DNA of 64,000 nucleotides, from contig NZ_ASSJ01000070.1 in NCBI RefSeq assembly GCF_000473895.1, positions 147,175 through 211,174 of the forward strand, in the 5' to 3' direction. The DNA comes from Rubidibacter lacunae KORDI 51-2. Lineage in GTDB: Bacteria; Cyanobacteriota; Cyanobacteriia; Cyanobacteriales; Rubidibacteraceae. A model generated the notes under the pieces. It was not told where the DNA came from and made no database searches. It saw only the letters and a program-made list of their open reading frames with translations. Position numbers and translations under genes: made by a program. The first letter of the stretch is position 1. Each line of letters opens with the position of its first letter. Positions 19,042 to 28,958 of this stretch are shown piece by piece.

Positions 19042-19938
19042 GTGACGCAAGAACGCATCCAGAAGCTACTTTCTCAATGGGGCATAGCCTCCCGGCGACA
19101 GGCAGAAACCATGATCCGCAACGGTCGCGTGACGATTGACGGTCGCCGCGCTCAATTAGGTGACAAAGCCGACCCTGCCCGCGATCGCTTGACAGTAGAT
19201 GGGGAACTCCTAACTCCCGACACCCGCCCTGCACTCCGTTACCTGTTGCTCAACAAGCCGGTTGGCGTCGTGTCTACCTGTCGCGATCCCTACGGGCGGC
19301 AATCCGTCCTAAATTTACTCCCGACCGATCTCCGTAATGGTTGGGGCCTGCATCCAGTCGGACGACTCGATGCAGATTCCAGCGGCGCAATACTCCTGAC
19401 GAATGATGGCGAGCTGACGCTGCGACTGACCCATCCGCGATATCACCTACCGAAAACGTATCGGGTTTGGGTCTGCGGCAAACCGTCCGATTCTGTGTTA
19501 AAAAAATGGCGGCAGGGAGTTCTTCTCGATGGTCGGCTGACGCTGCCTGCACGCGTGGCGGTAGTTCGCTCGTGCGAGCGTCAGACCTTACTAGAGATTG
19601 TCTTGACCGAGGGGCGCAACCGCCAGATCCGTCGGGTGGCCGAGCAATTGAGACATGAGGTTCGCACGCTGGAGCGCATTGCGATTGGTACAATCGCCCT
19701 CAATGCTCCAGGACAAACGCCCTTGTCGCGCGGGTGCTATCGCCCGCTCAGCGATCGTGAATTACGTTGGCTGCGCTGCTGCGTCGATCTAAATGCCGCA
19801 CGAACGCCGCATCCACCAGGGGATCCAGCTTATGAGAAACAGCAAGACAGACCTGCGTCAGGAGCAAGCGATCGCGCTCTGCGAAATCGGCGCGCGCGTG
19901 CGTCAGGAACGGGAAGCAAAAGGTCTCACAATCAATGA
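19042..19938 (+). CDS. rRNA pseudouridine synthase, RsuA/RluB family
   Basis: RsuA/RluB enzymes isomerise a specific uridine of 16S or 23S rRNA. The 298-residue frame starts with GTG at 19042. It has an N-terminal S4 RNA-binding domain ([22 protein letters not shown]), the catalytic-motif region [19 protein letters not shown] holding the conserved Asp, and EGRNRQIRR. The homologous part ends near residue 245 (RELRWLRCC). The last ~45 residues are Arg/Pro/Ser-rich and overlap the RodZ-like gene in another frame. The tail is therefore probably an extension caused by loss of the original stop. The exact target uridine is not known. Confidence 0.92.
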   Translation: MTQERIQKLLSQWGIASRRQAETMIRNGRVTIDGRRAQLGDKADPARDRLTVDGELLTPDTRPALRYLLLNKPVGVVSTCRDPYGRQSVLNLLPTDLRNGWGLHPVGRLDADSSGAILLTNDGELTLRLTHPRYHLPKTYRVWVCGKPSDSVLKKWRQGVLLDGRLTLPARVAVVRSCERQTLLEIVLTEGRNRQIRRVAEQLRHEVRTLERIAIGTIALNAPGQTPLSRGCYRPLSDRELRWLRCCVDLNAARTPHPPGDPAYEKQQDRPASGASDRALRNRRARASGTGSKRSHNQ

Positions 19939-20596
19939 AATCGCCGCTCAAACTCGCATTCAATCTCGTTTGCTAGATGCGATCGAGTCCGGCGATCGCA
20001 ATCATTTGCCGGAGCCCGTTTACGTGCGCGCTTTGATCAAGCAGTTTGGTGATGCTGTCGGTCTGAACGGTGCAGAGCTGTCGCGGCATTTTCCCACCGA
20101 TACGTTTGGGAGTCAGGCCGTGCGCTCTTCGTGGCGACAGCTTCCAGCCGCGCAACTGCGGCCGCTGCATCTCTATGCTCTTTACATCGCCTTAGTTATT
20201 GCGAGCGTTAGCGGTTTGCGTTATTTCATACAGAGAACTGCACAACCGACGCGTCTGCCGCTGCCCGTTCCTGGTGATGTCATCGCGCGTACTCCCGAAG
20301 ACCCCTCGACTGCATCGGTATCCAAGCCGCAGGTCGAAGTAGCTAACGCCCCCGGTCACTCAGTCACCGTTGCCATTGCAATCAAACAAGATGCTTGGTT
20401 GAGAATTGTTGCCGATGGCGAGACAACCTATGAAGGCATCATGACAACTGGTGAGGAGCGCACGTGGACGGCTGAGGAGCAGCTGACAGTGAGGACAGGC
20501 AATGCTGGCGGAGTGGTGGTTGCTTTTAACAAGAACGATCCAGAACCCCTAGGTAACCCGGGTCAGGTTCAAGAGGTAACGTACCAGGTCAATTGA
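19832..20596 (+). CDS. RodZ-like helix-turn-helix membrane protein
   Basis: The ATG at 19832 has AGGGG about 9 bases ahead; an earlier in-frame ATG at 19793 would add 13 residues. The 254-residue product has an N-terminal XRE-type helix-turn-helix ([26 protein letters not shown] then a RYLxAIExGD-like stretch), then one membrane helix ([16 protein letters not shown]) and an external beta-rich domain (DUF4115 type, [16 protein letters not shown]). This is the layout of RodZ, which links MreB to the membrane and sets rod shape. It overlaps the pseudouridine synthase frame by over 100 bases. It is followed by a 235 bp spacer with no gene. Confidence 0.88.
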   Translation: MRNSKTDLRQEQAIALCEIGARVRQEREAKGLTINEIAAQTRIQSRLLDAIESGDRNHLPEPVYVRALIKQFGDAVGLNGAELSRHFPTDTFGSQAVRSSWRQLPAAQLRPLHLYALYIALVIASVSGLRYFIQRTAQPTRLPLPVPGDVIARTPEDPSTASVSKPQVEVANAPGHSVTVAIAIKQDAWLRIVADGETTYEGIMTTGEERTWTAEEQLTVRTGNAGGVVVAFNKNDPEPLGNPGQVQEVTYQVN

Positions 20597-20831
20597 TGAG
20601 GGCAAAGAGGGTACGCTCGAGCGGCAATCGAGCCGGATGCAACCGTGTGCTCACTTGCGGGCTCGCCATGCTGCACGACTCCTCCGAGTCAATTTAGCCC
20701 CCATGACTTGCAAAGCACATGCTGCTGCCAGTGAACCCTCGAACGCTCGCGCTGTGCCAACACGACGAAACGCTTGGTTGGCGACCCGCTCGAAACGAAC
20801 TCGAATCGGGTCGCGGGCGTCAACCTCAGAC

Positions 20832-21527
20832 TTATACCGCCGCAAGCTCTGGCTGAGGACGCTTGCTGCAGCGGATGTCCGCGATTGCCGCTGAGTAATC
20901 GTCTGCTTTGAAGACAGCCGAGCCAGCCACGACCGCGTTAGCCCCAGCTTCGAGCACCTGCCAGGTATTATTCGGTTTCAGTCCCCCATCGACTTCGATC
21001 CACGGGTCGAGACCGCGCTCCTCACACATAGCGCGCAGTTTCTGGATTTTGGGCAGGATTTCCGGAATGAACTTCTGACCGCCAAAGCCGGGGTTGACGC
21101 TCATGAGCAATACGAGGTCGCAGAGTTCGAGAACGTACTCGATCATCTCTAACGGTGTGGACGGGTTGAGCACGACGCCGGCTTGCTTGCCAAGGTCGCG
21201 GATCGAACCCAACGTGCGATGCAGGTGCGGGGACGCGTTGTGCTCGGCGTGAACGGAGATGATGTCAGCACCCGCGGCAGCAAAATCTTCTACGTATTTC
21301 TCCGGCTCTACAATCATCAAGTGTACGTCCAGTGGCTTGCGGGTCAGGGGACGAATTGCTTGGACGATCAGCGGCCCGATGGTTATATTCGGGACGAAAC
21401 GACCGTCCATCACGTCCACGTGAATCCAATCGGCACCGGCGGCATCGACAGCTTTGATTTCTTCCCCCAAGCGGCTGAAATCTGCCGATAGGATAGAAGG
21501 GGCAATGACGACTTGCTTCTCTGTCAT
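20832..21527 (-). CDS. rpe: Ribulose-phosphate 3-epimerase
   Basis: Rpe interconverts ribulose-5-phosphate and xylulose-5-phosphate in the Calvin cycle and pentose phosphate pathway. The start is set at the ATG at 21527 ([17 protein letters not shown]); upstream residues in the frame are not conserved. The 231-residue TIM-barrel shows the signatures [42 protein letters not shown] and EVDGGLKPN, with the metal- and catalytic Asp/His residues in place. The length is normal. It is divergent from the subtilase gene. Confidence 0.98.
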   Translation of the reverse strand: MTEKQVVIAPSILSADFSRLGEEIKAVDAAGADWIHVDVMDGRFVPNITIGPLIVQAIRPLTRKPLDVHLMIVEPEKYVEDFAAAGADIISVHAEHNASPHLHRTLGSIRDLGKQAGVVLNPSTPLEMIEYVLELCDLVLLMSVNPGFGGQKFIPEILPKIQKLRAMCEERGLDPWIEVDGGLKPNNTWQVLEAGANAVVAGSAVFKADDYSAAIADIRCSKRPQPELAAV

Positions 21528-21645
21528 GGTTGATAATTTGGCTCGAAGCCTGGTTACTAAACTTATCCGGCCCGCATCAGGTAACGATATTAACAAAGTA
21601 TTCACATTCTTCTACGTTTCGGTCCGGCCGGCAACTGCAGGCAAA

Positions 21646-23355
21646 ATGCCAGCTCGAGCGCCCCGAAAGCAGCGATGGCGGCCCGCCCTTGCCACGGCAG
21701 TTGGAACGCTTGCAGCGCTCGCGATAGGCGAACTGGCCATGGGAGAGGCAGCAGTTGCTTTAGAGGATTCAGTCGGCGATCGCGGTATCGGCGCGCGGCA
21801 GCTACATGCTCAGCCTTACAACCTAACCGGGCGGAAGATCGCCATCGGACAAGTCGAAGTCGGCCGGCCGCAGGCAGTCGGTTTGGATAAAGGCACGTGG
21901 TACGGCACATTTCTCAACGTGGTAGGCGCGTTCTATCGAGATCGCCCGGCGGTTGCGAACGAGCACCTCGATGCCCACGCGCAGTTGGTAGCAATGGTGA
22001 TGGTCAGCCAGGACAAGCGTCTGCGGGGCGTGGCTCCGGGCGCGCATCTGTTCTCGGCAGCCCTCGGGTCACTGCAAGGAGCGGGGCAACCGGAAGAATG
22101 CCTGACTACGCAGCACGTTGCCGAGCAAAATGGTAATGACGTCCGGGCAATCAATTTCAGCTTCGGCGATGCGCTGGCGCGGGACCCGCGCGAGAACGCG
22201 CGGCTGGATGGTAACGCGTTGCTGACCCAATGTGTAGATTGGTCGGCACGCGTCCACGATACGCTGTATTCAATCGCGGGCAACCAAGGCCGCGGCGGCA
22301 TTCAGATTCCCACCGATAACTACAACGGCATCAGCATCGCTTATACGGCACGGCGCAATGGCGAATTCGCCAAAGTGGATTTCGCCAATCTCAGCGCCCG
22401 ACCTGAAGGCATCGGACGGCGGTTGATCCGGCGCGAAATCAATTTCGGTCCGCGCCGTTCGATTTCGCTGGTCGCGCCGGGCAGCCAAATCGAGCTGCTC
22501 GACCTAGACGGCGACGTCACCCGCGCGAGCGGGACGAGCTTCGCCGCGCCGCACTTAACCGCCACCGTGGCTCTGCTTCAGGAATACGGCGATCGCGTGT
22601 TACACCAGTTGCGCGGGACTTACCCGGACCCGCAACTGCCACCTTGGAGCGATGCTTCGCGCCAGCACGAGGTGATGAAAGCCGTGTTGCTCAACTCCGC
22701 CGAGAAGGTCCGCGATCCAGGAGATGGCAACTTGTTGGGCATGGAGCGCACGGTGATGACCAAAACCGGCGACACCTGGCTCGACTCCGATGCCGCCAGC
22801 GACCCGGAAATCCCGCTGGACCTCCAACTTGGGACCGGCCAACTCGATGCCTTCCGCGCCTACCAACAATTTGCAGCCGGTCAGTGGTCACCAGATGCAC
22901 TCGTGCCGCCGCGTGGCTGGGATTATCGCGAGATCGAGGTCAGAACCGCGCGGTTCTATAAACTCGCGCAGCCACTACCGGCCGGAAGCTTTGCTGCCAT
23001 CACGATTGCCTGGGACCGCTTGGTGGAGCTGCAAGATCGCGATGGCGACGACCGCTACGACATAGGCGAGACGTTCCGAGATCGCGGCTTGAACGACCTC
23101 AACGTTTATCTGGAGTCGATTGCCGGGACTGGCGATCGCGCCATTGCCTGTGCTTCTGCCAGTCCGACCGATAGCGTCGAGCACATCTTCTGTCCGGTTC
23201 CACAATCTGGTCGCTATGCCATCCGTGTCGAATTCGCGCGCCAGGTCAACGAGCCTACCCAGGTCTTCGCGATCGCCTGGTGGACGGCACCGGTTGGGTT
23301 CGAAACACCCGAGCCAGCGGGACGATTTGACCCTTCCGAGCTTCTGGAGCACTAG
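21646..23355 (+). CDS. Exported subtilase-like (S8) protein
   Basis: From the ATG at 21646 the product is 569 residues. A Sec-type signal (RKQRWRPALATAVGTLAALAIG) lies in residues 6-30. The S8 fold is shown by DAHAQ with His111, the oxyanion-hole Asn213 in AGNQG, and GTSFAAPH with Ser298. The position where the catalytic Asp is expected reads IGQVEVG (Glu71). This is thus a subtilase-type protein with a modified or weakened active site. A jelly-roll-like C-terminal region (residues ~430-560, RDGDDRYDIGETFRD) may bind Ca2+. Cyanobacteria have such exported subtilases, and their substrates are unknown. The neighbouring IS630 remnant starts 78 bases after the stop. Confidence 0.88.
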   Translation: MPARAPRKQRWRPALATAVGTLAALAIGELAMGEAAVALEDSVGDRGIGARQLHAQPYNLTGRKIAIGQVEVGRPQAVGLDKGTWYGTFLNVVGAFYRDRPAVANEHLDAHAQLVAMVMVSQDKRLRGVAPGAHLFSAALGSLQGAGQPEECLTTQHVAEQNGNDVRAINFSFGDALARDPRENARLDGNALLTQCVDWSARVHDTLYSIAGNQGRGGIQIPTDNYNGISIAYTARRNGEFAKVDFANLSARPEGIGRRLIRREINFGPRRSISLVAPGSQIELLDLDGDVTRASGTSFAAPHLTATVALLQEYGDRVLHQLRGTYPDPQLPPWSDASRQHEVMKAVLLNSAEKVRDPGDGNLLGMERTVMTKTGDTWLDSDAASDPEIPLDLQLGTGQLDAFRAYQQFAAGQWSPDALVPPRGWDYREIEVRTARFYKLAQPLPAGSFAAITIAWDRLVELQDRDGDDRYDIGETFRDRGLNDLNVYLESIAGTGDRAIACASASPTDSVEHIFCPVPQSGRYAIRVEFARQVNEPTQVFAIAWWTAPVGFETPEPAGRFDPSELLEH

Positions 23356-23433
23356 CGGCGCAAGATCCAAGTTGGGTGCTAGGGATCTATTGCGAGGCAT
23401 TGTCCACTCTGGTCGAACAACGCTACGCATAAG

Positions 23434-24039
23434 ATGGCTCTCGCCAAAAATCTTCTAGGTTTTCCCAATAGAAGCAGGTCTTATGATTTTCTGAAGGAGT
23501 TTGCAGCGGCTTATCCGCGGGACCTGCACGTGATGCAGGTCGATGGAGCGAGAGCGCACCGAGCGGGAGAGCTGCAAGTGCCGGAGAACGTAATATTGAT
23601 GTTTCAGCCGGCTTACAGTCCCCAGGAGAATCCAATGGAGCTGTGCTGGGAATGGCTAAAGAGCGGACTGAAGTGGCTGAACTGCAGCCACTTGGAGGAA
23701 CTACGAGAGAAGCTCAGGAAGCCCTGCAGCTGGCGGGACGGGACCTCATCGCCTCAGTACCGTGTGGCGTTGGCTCATCGACCAGCTATCCGCGTCAGGA
23801 CTTTGAGGAATTGGTATCAGTACATTGTTCACTCTCGCTTACACCAGCTTGCCAATCTGCTCGTCCCTTCCGCCGAATACCTCGGCTACGCAGAAACGGA
23901 GCAAGGATTTGCCCTGCACGTATTAACTGACGAAGGCGATCGTCAGTGCTTAGTCGTGGATCTTCAAGGAAATCCGATCTGTCGCGGGCCGGTCCACCAA
24001 ACCAGTCCGTTTCGACTGTTCTCGGGAGTAATGTACTGA
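23434..24039 (+). pseudogene. IS630-type transposase remnant fused to an unrecognised tail
   Basis: The first ~85 residues are the C-terminal half of an IS630-family DDE transposase: HVMQVDGARAHRAGELQVPENV, then FQPAYSPQENPMELCWEWLKSG with the conserved catalytic Glu. The N-terminal half is missing, and near 23700 the homologous continuation (LAGRDLIASV-like) switches to another frame. The open frame then runs on for ~75 residues (VPSAEYLGYAETEQGFALHVLTDEGD) with ordinary composition. This tail is not a transposase part and matches nothing recognised. The element is inactive. Inverted-repeat ends were not found. Confidence 0.75.
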
Positions 24040-24153
24040 ATTGCTGATGGGCTGCTAGAACTGCATGGCATGATTGCCGATAGCCGAGCCCGGAAATATT
24101 TGTCTGGGTGCATGCATGTGTTATGCGCGCGAACGAGTCCGAGTCAAAATTAA

Positions 24154-25947
24154 TTAATCGACGCTCAAGTCAAACGGCAGGCGAGCATAGATTCCTCGTG
24201 GGTCGTTAAGCTGCTGAAATTCCGTTACGAGTCCCTGCAGGTGTTCCCACTCCGATCCTAGAGGACCTGCCGAAGTGCTGAGCTTGAGGGGAGTCGTGTG
24301 GGCGGCCAGGCGCTGTAGTAAACGTTCCTCGAAGGTTGTGCGGCGCGGATACTCTACGACGTCCCAGTTATCTTCCAGATCGGCTTGTTCTGCCGCGTAG
24401 GCGATCGCTGCATCGAGTCCGCCGATGCTATCGACGAGTCCGATGTTGCGAGCTTCGCTTCCAGACCAAATGCGTCCTTCGGCAACTTCGGCAACGCGAT
24501 CGCGCGGCATCGAGCGGGCTTCAGCCACAACGGTCAAAAACTCGTCATAGATGCGATCGGCAAGCATTTGGAGGACTGCTAGCTCTCGCTCGGTTTTCGG
24601 GCGGGAAATCGTCGCACTTTCAGCCAGCTCCCCCGTACTCACACTGCCCCAGGTGATTCCATTGTCGTTGGCTAGCTCTTGCACGTTGGGCGAGAGCCCG
24701 AAGACGCCGATCGAGCCGGTAATCGTATTCGGTTCGGCAAAAATGTGCGCACCCCCCGTTGCAATCCAATACCCGCCGGAAGCAGCGACGTTCCCCATCG
24801 AAACGATAACGGGCACGTTTTCGCGGGCGAGGGCGACTTCGCGACGAATGATCTCAGATGCCGTCGCGCTACCGCCAGGGCTATTGACACGTAAAACAAT
24901 CGCGCGGATGTCATCGTCGTAGCGCAATTTGCGAAACACCTTAGCAAAGCGTTCGCCGCCAACTGAATCGAGGGTTCCATTCCCGCTAACGATACTGCCT
25001 TCGGCGTAGACAACCGCAATCTTTTGCGAGGAGCCAATCGCGATTTCGGTGCTGCTGGAATCGGCGTAGGTCCCAATGGGTATGAGGGGCAGTTCGCCAT
25101 CCGGACTGTCGGTTAGATCGCGGAGTTCGGCTTCCAGGCGATCGGGGTAATCAACTTCATCGACCAAGCCGGCCCCTAAAGCCGTTTCTGGCAGCAAAAT
25201 TGCCTGCGTATCGGTGAGAGCTTGAAGGACGCTTGGTTCGAGTTTGCGACTGGTTCCGACCGTTGTCAAAAACTCGCCCCAGAGATCGTCTAAAAGTGCG
25301 ACAAGCTGCGCGCGGTTTTCCGGACTCAAGTCTTGGCGGATAAATGGTTCGACGGCAGATTTGAATTTACCTACACGGACGACTTGAATGCCCACACCGA
25401 GCTTTTCCAGCAAGCCCGCAAAAAAAACTGGCTCAGAACTCAATCCATCCATGGTGAGCGAGCCGAGTGGGTGCAAAACGATGCGATCGGCAAGCGAGCT
25501 GAGGTAGTACTCGCGCTCGCTCCAATCGATGTCGTAGGCGAAAACTTGCTTGCCCCCCGCGCGAAATGCTTCCAGCGCTGCGCGCACTTCGCTCAGGGTT
25601 GCATAACCGGTAGTGCTGCTGCCCTGACTGCCGTCGAGCAAGATGGCTACGATGCGGTCGTCCTCAGATGCTCGCTCGATAGCACCGACGACCTGCCGGA
25701 GCGCCAGCGCTCGCTGCCGATCGCTGTCTAGGGCACCGCCCAAGCTCAAAACCGGCCTCGTGTCGCTGATGGGTAGGTTCAGATCGAGGAGGAGCACGGA
25801 CTTAGCGGCAACGCGCGGACCACTATCGCGAGAGGCAACGGCCATCGCAAGAACGAGTAAACCGCCAAAACTCAGTCCCAAGAAGAGCGCAAAGCCGATG
25901 ACCGTGCCGAGGGCACTGGCGAAGGTTTGTCTGAGGAATTGACGCAT
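24154..25947 (-). CDS. sppA: Signal peptide peptidase SppA, 67K type
   Basis: SppA cuts cleaved signal peptides in the membrane; in cyanobacteria it is also linked to light acclimation through antenna turnover. Starting at the ATG at 25947, the 597-residue protein has one N-terminal membrane helix (residues 12-37). It is made of two ClpP-like halves. The catalytic Lys196 lies in VGKFKSAVEPF of the first half and Ser390 in NVAASGGYW of the second, as in the E. coli enzyme's dyad. An upstream in-frame extension to 26223 is Cys-rich and not conserved. No partner is adjacent; the gene converges on the IS630 remnant. Confidence 0.96.
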   Translation of the reverse strand: MRQFLRQTFASALGTVIGFALFLGLSFGGLLVLAMAVASRDSGPRVAAKSVLLLDLNLPISDTRPVLSLGGALDSDRQRALALRQVVGAIERASEDDRIVAILLDGSQGSSTTGYATLSEVRAALEAFRAGGKQVFAYDIDWSEREYYLSSLADRIVLHPLGSLTMDGLSSEPVFFAGLLEKLGVGIQVVRVGKFKSAVEPFIRQDLSPENRAQLVALLDDLWGEFLTTVGTSRKLEPSVLQALTDTQAILLPETALGAGLVDEVDYPDRLEAELRDLTDSPDGELPLIPIGTYADSSSTEIAIGSSQKIAVVYAEGSIVSGNGTLDSVGGERFAKVFRKLRYDDDIRAIVLRVNSPGGSATASEIIRREVALARENVPVIVSMGNVAASGGYWIATGGAHIFAEPNTITGSIGVFGLSPNVQELANDNGITWGSVSTGELAESATISRPKTERELAVLQMLADRIYDEFLTVVAEARSMPRDRVAEVAEGRIWSGSEARNIGLVDSIGGLDAAIAYAAEQADLEDNWDVVEYPRRTTFEERLLQRLAAHTTPLKLSTSAGPLGSEWEHLQGLVTEFQQLNDPRGIYARLPFDLSVD

Positions 25948-26690
25948 TATGAACCCAGAATAGTAGGGAGGATGAGTTGAGTGACGACTGGCAGCTCTGT
26001 GTGCGGTCAAGCGCTGCTCTGCACGCCACTTAGCGTAGTTTAAACGCACGGTTTGTCCGCCAGGCAGGGCTGGTGGCGAGATTCCAAAACAGCAGCGGCC
26101 GCAAATAACTCGGTATTGCTCGGGAAGTTCCGCACAATCGCCGCCAATGTTTGGCGAACGCGAGCCGCACTTAGTGCTGGTTTGACACCACAGTTCTGCG
26201 AGCGACTCGTGTCGGTGGAGCAACTGCCCGCTAGCAATGGCTCGAACAGAAACTCGGTTATTAAAACACTCTTAAGGACTTCCCACTCGTTGCATGCAGC
26301 CGCCAAACTTGAGATTGTGCTGACAAGTTGTACGGCAAGCCCAAAGGACTGTTGTCAATAAATTGTCGAAAGTTTCAGGCTACCTTCGGTTTGCACGAAC
26401 TGCAGGAGTCTTTTGATGATTGCTGAAGGTCGGTTTTAGCCAAATCCTTTGCAGTTGTCAGGAATGTACTCTTGGCGGCGATGAAACAGCACTAAACCCC
26501 TACCTTATCGATGCGGTCGCATTGGCGGCTGCAGGTTGCTCTATCGCTTCCGAATCGTGCTTCCGGGCAAATTGATGTCAGCAACAAACGACTTCCTAAC
26601 ATCGATTTGCATGCGTTTAGAGCGATCCCGAACTTCGAGTTCATGTCCGGATCGCAGTAACAAATAAAGTTTGATAGGAGAGGGTTAGTG
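25948..26690. other. Spacer between sppA and aqpZ
   Basis: About 740 bp between divergent genes. No frame looks coding. The region upstream of aqpZ (26640-26690) includes AGGAGA just before the start. Promoters cannot be placed with confidence. Confidence 0.4.
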
Positions 26691-27482
26691 ATGACATTGA
26701 AGACGCGTTGTCTTGCCGAGCTGATCGGCACGCTTTGGTTGGTGTTAGGCGGGTGCGGTAGTGCTGTGCTTGCGGCCTCGTTCCCGTCCGGTGACGCTAC
26801 CAATCCAGTAGGAATTGGCTTTCTCGGCGTTGCCCTTGCTTTCGGCTTAACGGTGATGACGATGGCTTACGCGATCGGTCACATCTCGGGGTGCCACCTC
26901 AATCCGGCGGTTTCCTTCGGATTATGGGCGTGCAAGCGATTCCCCGGCAGCGAGTTGCTTCCCTACATATTCGCGCAGGTTATCGGGGCGAGCATTGGAG
27001 CGCTAATCGTGCTCGTCATTGCCAGTGGCAGCGTCAGCGGTATCGACCTCAGCAGTGCTAACGCGCTTGCTTCGAACGGCTTTGGTGAAGCTGGCTCGCC
27101 GGGCGGCTATTCGCTACTGGCTGGAGCGGTGAGTGAGATTGTCTTGACCTTCTTCTTCTTGGTTGCGATTTTGGGCGCTACCGATCGCCGCGCTCCTGTA
27201 GCATTGGCTCCGGCAGCGATTGGGATGATGCTGACGTTGATTCACCTCATCAGCATCCCAGTCACAAACACGTCGGTGAATCCGGCGCGCAGCTTTGGTC
27301 CGGCACTCATGGTGGCATTCTCCGGGAATTTAGTACCGCTGTCGCAACTGTGGTTGTTCTGGGTTGCACCCATTGCCGGTGCGATCGTAGCTGGGTTCCT
27401 ATATCTGCAGATGTTCGAAGCATCGAGCTCCGATACTCCGATCGAAGATACTCCCGTCGAAGATACTCTGGTCGAGGAGTAA
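26691..27482 (+). CDS. aqpZ: Aquaporin Z, major intrinsic protein family
   Basis: The 263-residue product is a six-helix channel with two NPA boxes, [10 protein letters not shown] and TSVNPARS. The spacing and the residue set ([25 protein letters not shown]) are of the AqpZ water-channel type, used in osmotic shock and cell-volume control. ATG at 26691 is preferred; a GTG at 26688 is in frame and immediately before it, and GGAG lies 10 bases upstream. The C-terminus carries an unusual acidic tail built from three 5-residue repeats ([15 protein letters not shown]) encoded by a 15 bp tandem repeat. Confidence 0.96.
   Translation: MTLKTRCLAELIGTLWLVLGGCGSAVLAASFPSGDATNPVGIGFLGVALAFGLTVMTMAYAIGHISGCHLNPAVSFGLWACKRFPGSELLPYIFAQVIGASIGALIVLVIASGSVSGIDLSSANALASNGFGEAGSPGGYSLLAGAVSEIVLTFFFLVAILGATDRRAPVALAPAAIGMMLTLIHLISIPVTNTSVNPARSFGPALMVAFSGNLVPLSQLWLFWVAPIAGAIVAGFLYLQMFEASSSDTPIEDTPVEDTLVEE
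27432..27476 (+). repeat. 15 bp tandem repeat, three copies, in aqpZ
   Basis: GATACTCCGATCGAA, GATACTCCCGTCGAA and GATACTCTGGTCGAG are consecutive, in frame, and encode [15 protein letters not shown] at residues 248-262. The units differ by a few bases, so the repeat is not brand new. Confidence 0.9.
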
Positions 27483-27577
27483 CCCCTAGCCCGTGCCAGC
27501 TGGATTGGGATCCGCTGGTCGTTATCGATTCCACCGGGCGACGGCTTGGCATTCTTGCGCGTCTAGCGGTCGCCCGA

Positions 27578-27606
27578 GCTGGAGAACTGGAACTTTAGGC
27601 TCCAGC
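27578..27606 (+). terminator. Possible terminator after aqpZ
   Basis: GCTGGAG and CTCCAGC form a 7 bp stem with a 15-base loop, and ATTTTTATC follows after 8 bases. It is modest and about 95 bases beyond the stop. Confidence 0.35.
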
Positions 27607-27638
27607 CGACCGGGATTTTTATCTAAGCCCGAGTATCT

Positions 27639-28217
27639 ATGTCCGAGAGCCCACCCGTCTTACTCGTGCACGGAATTAATGACACGGCCGGCGTTTTCTG
27701 GCGTATGGCGGCATACTTACGCGATCGCGGCTGCTCTACTCATGCTCTCGACCTAACGCCCAATAACGGTGCAGCAAGGTTGGAAGTATTAGCCCAACAG
27801 GTTGCCGATCGCGCCACTCGCTTGCCAGCGGGTCCGTTCGACCTCGTTGGCTTTAGTATGGGCGGATTGATCGGTCGTTATTACTTACAGCGCTTGGGCG
27901 GCAGCCGACGCGTGCGGCGCTTTATCAGTATTTCCGCCCCTAATCGCGGCACGTGGTTAGCTTACTTAACGCACTTGCCCGGTTGCCAGCAGATGCGTCC
28001 CCAGAGCCAGTTCCTGAAAGACCTCAATGGCGATCTTGCCTGGCTGAAGCAGGTGGAAACGACGGTATTTTGGACGCCATTCGACTTGATGATTCTGCCA
28101 GCCTGGAGTTCGGTCCTGCCGGGAGTCACCAGCACGCGATTGCCGGTTGCACTCCACCCGTGTATGCTGACCGACCGTCGCTGCTGTGCAGCTGTCGCCG
28201 CAGCGCTGACGTCATAG
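27639..28217 (+). CDS. Alpha/beta hydrolase, lipase-like
   Basis: The 192-residue product is an alpha/beta hydrolase. The oxyanion segment LLVHGINDTAG is at residues 8-18 and the nucleophile elbow GFSMGG (Ser73) is at 71-76. The pattern SMGGLIGRYYLQRLGG fits triacylglycerol-lipase-like proteins related to the lipase EstA/LipA type. It is short: a candidate catalytic His sits near the C-terminus (LPVALHP). It starts at an ATG right after the aqpZ terminator-like hairpin. The substrate is unknown. Confidence 0.85.
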   Translation: MSESPPVLLVHGINDTAGVFWRMAAYLRDRGCSTHALDLTPNNGAARLEVLAQQVADRATRLPAGPFDLVGFSMGGLIGRYYLQRLGGSRRVRRFISISAPNRGTWLAYLTHLPGCQQMRPQSQFLKDLNGDLAWLKQVETTVFWTPFDLMILPAWSSVLPGVTSTRLPVALHPCMLTDRRCCAAVAAALTS

Positions 28218-28228
28218 CGAGGAACCCG

Positions 28229-28657
28229 TTAGCGATCGCCGATCGCCACTAGCTCCCGGCAGCCGAAGATCGCCTCGTCGTGGCGGTAGACCTTAAACTC
28301 CAGCAGATTGTGGAATGGGTCTGCCAGGAAAAACGTGCGGTGTTCGGTTACCTCGCCGGGGAAGCGGTGCTTGGGGACTTGGTGGCACCCGAGCTGTTTT
28401 TCAGTGGCCCGCTGCCATATTGCTTCCCAGGCTGATTCGTCGGGCAGCACCATCCCGAAATGACGCGGGTAAACGCCCTTCTGCGGCGCGCTCGGCTCGT
28501 GCGTCACGTGGGCGACGAGTTGATGACCGTAGAAATTGAAGATGGCTGCACGATCGCTCTCGCGACCGACTGCACAGCCAAGACCCTCATTGTAGAACGC
28601 TTTAGCGGTGGGGATGTCGCCAACAGGAATTGCCAGGTGGAAGATCGGTGCATTCAC
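28229..28657 (-). CDS. VOC (glyoxalase/bleomycin-resistance) superfamily protein
   Basis: The 142-residue protein begins MNAPIFHLAIPVGDIPTAKAFY and shows the paired beta-alpha-beta-beta-beta units of the VOC fold. Conserved metal-site residues His (FHLA) and Glu (LLEFKVYRHDE) are present. VOC members include glyoxalase I, extradiol dioxygenases and resistance proteins; the annotation of this group is generic. The stop lies 11 bases from that of the lipase-like gene, with which it converges. Confidence 0.85.
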   Translation of the reverse strand: MNAPIFHLAIPVGDIPTAKAFYNEGLGCAVGRESDRAAIFNFYGHQLVAHVTHEPSAPQKGVYPRHFGMVLPDESAWEAIWQRATEKQLGCHQVPKHRFPGEVTEHRTFFLADPFHNLLEFKVYRHDEAIFGCRELVAIGDR

Positions 28658-28958
28658 AGGACCGTGCTCCGAACGCTGTGGTTATTCGCTAGGATATCGG
28701 ACCCCCAGCGATCGCTATTGGGCTGGCAAGCTAGCTGGTCGACCTCGTTCCGGGTCTGGTCTGGTGCGACTTACTTGCACCTACCCTTGCGGATTCCCCA
28801 ACGCGCGAGCCATATCGTCAGGATGTTCCGCATCCCCCAGCCCGATTGTCGGTCTTGCTGCTGGTGGAACCGAGGTCCGCTTCTACTCGACGGAAGAGTG
28901 AAGACCGACCATTAACCGACCGATCTTCGACCGATAACTGACGCGAGCGACACGCAAT
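28658..28958. other. Spacer between VOC and symporter genes
   Basis: The two genes are divergent here. One plus-strand frame ends in PIVGLAAGGTEVRFYSTEE at 28901 but lacks a start and ribosome site. No signal for a gene was seen. Confidence 0.35.

Noticed and set aside
28608..28901. Plus-strand frame ending PIVGLAAGGTEVRFYSTEE
   Set aside because: It overlaps the VOC gene start on the other strand, has no ribosome site, and no family was recognised.
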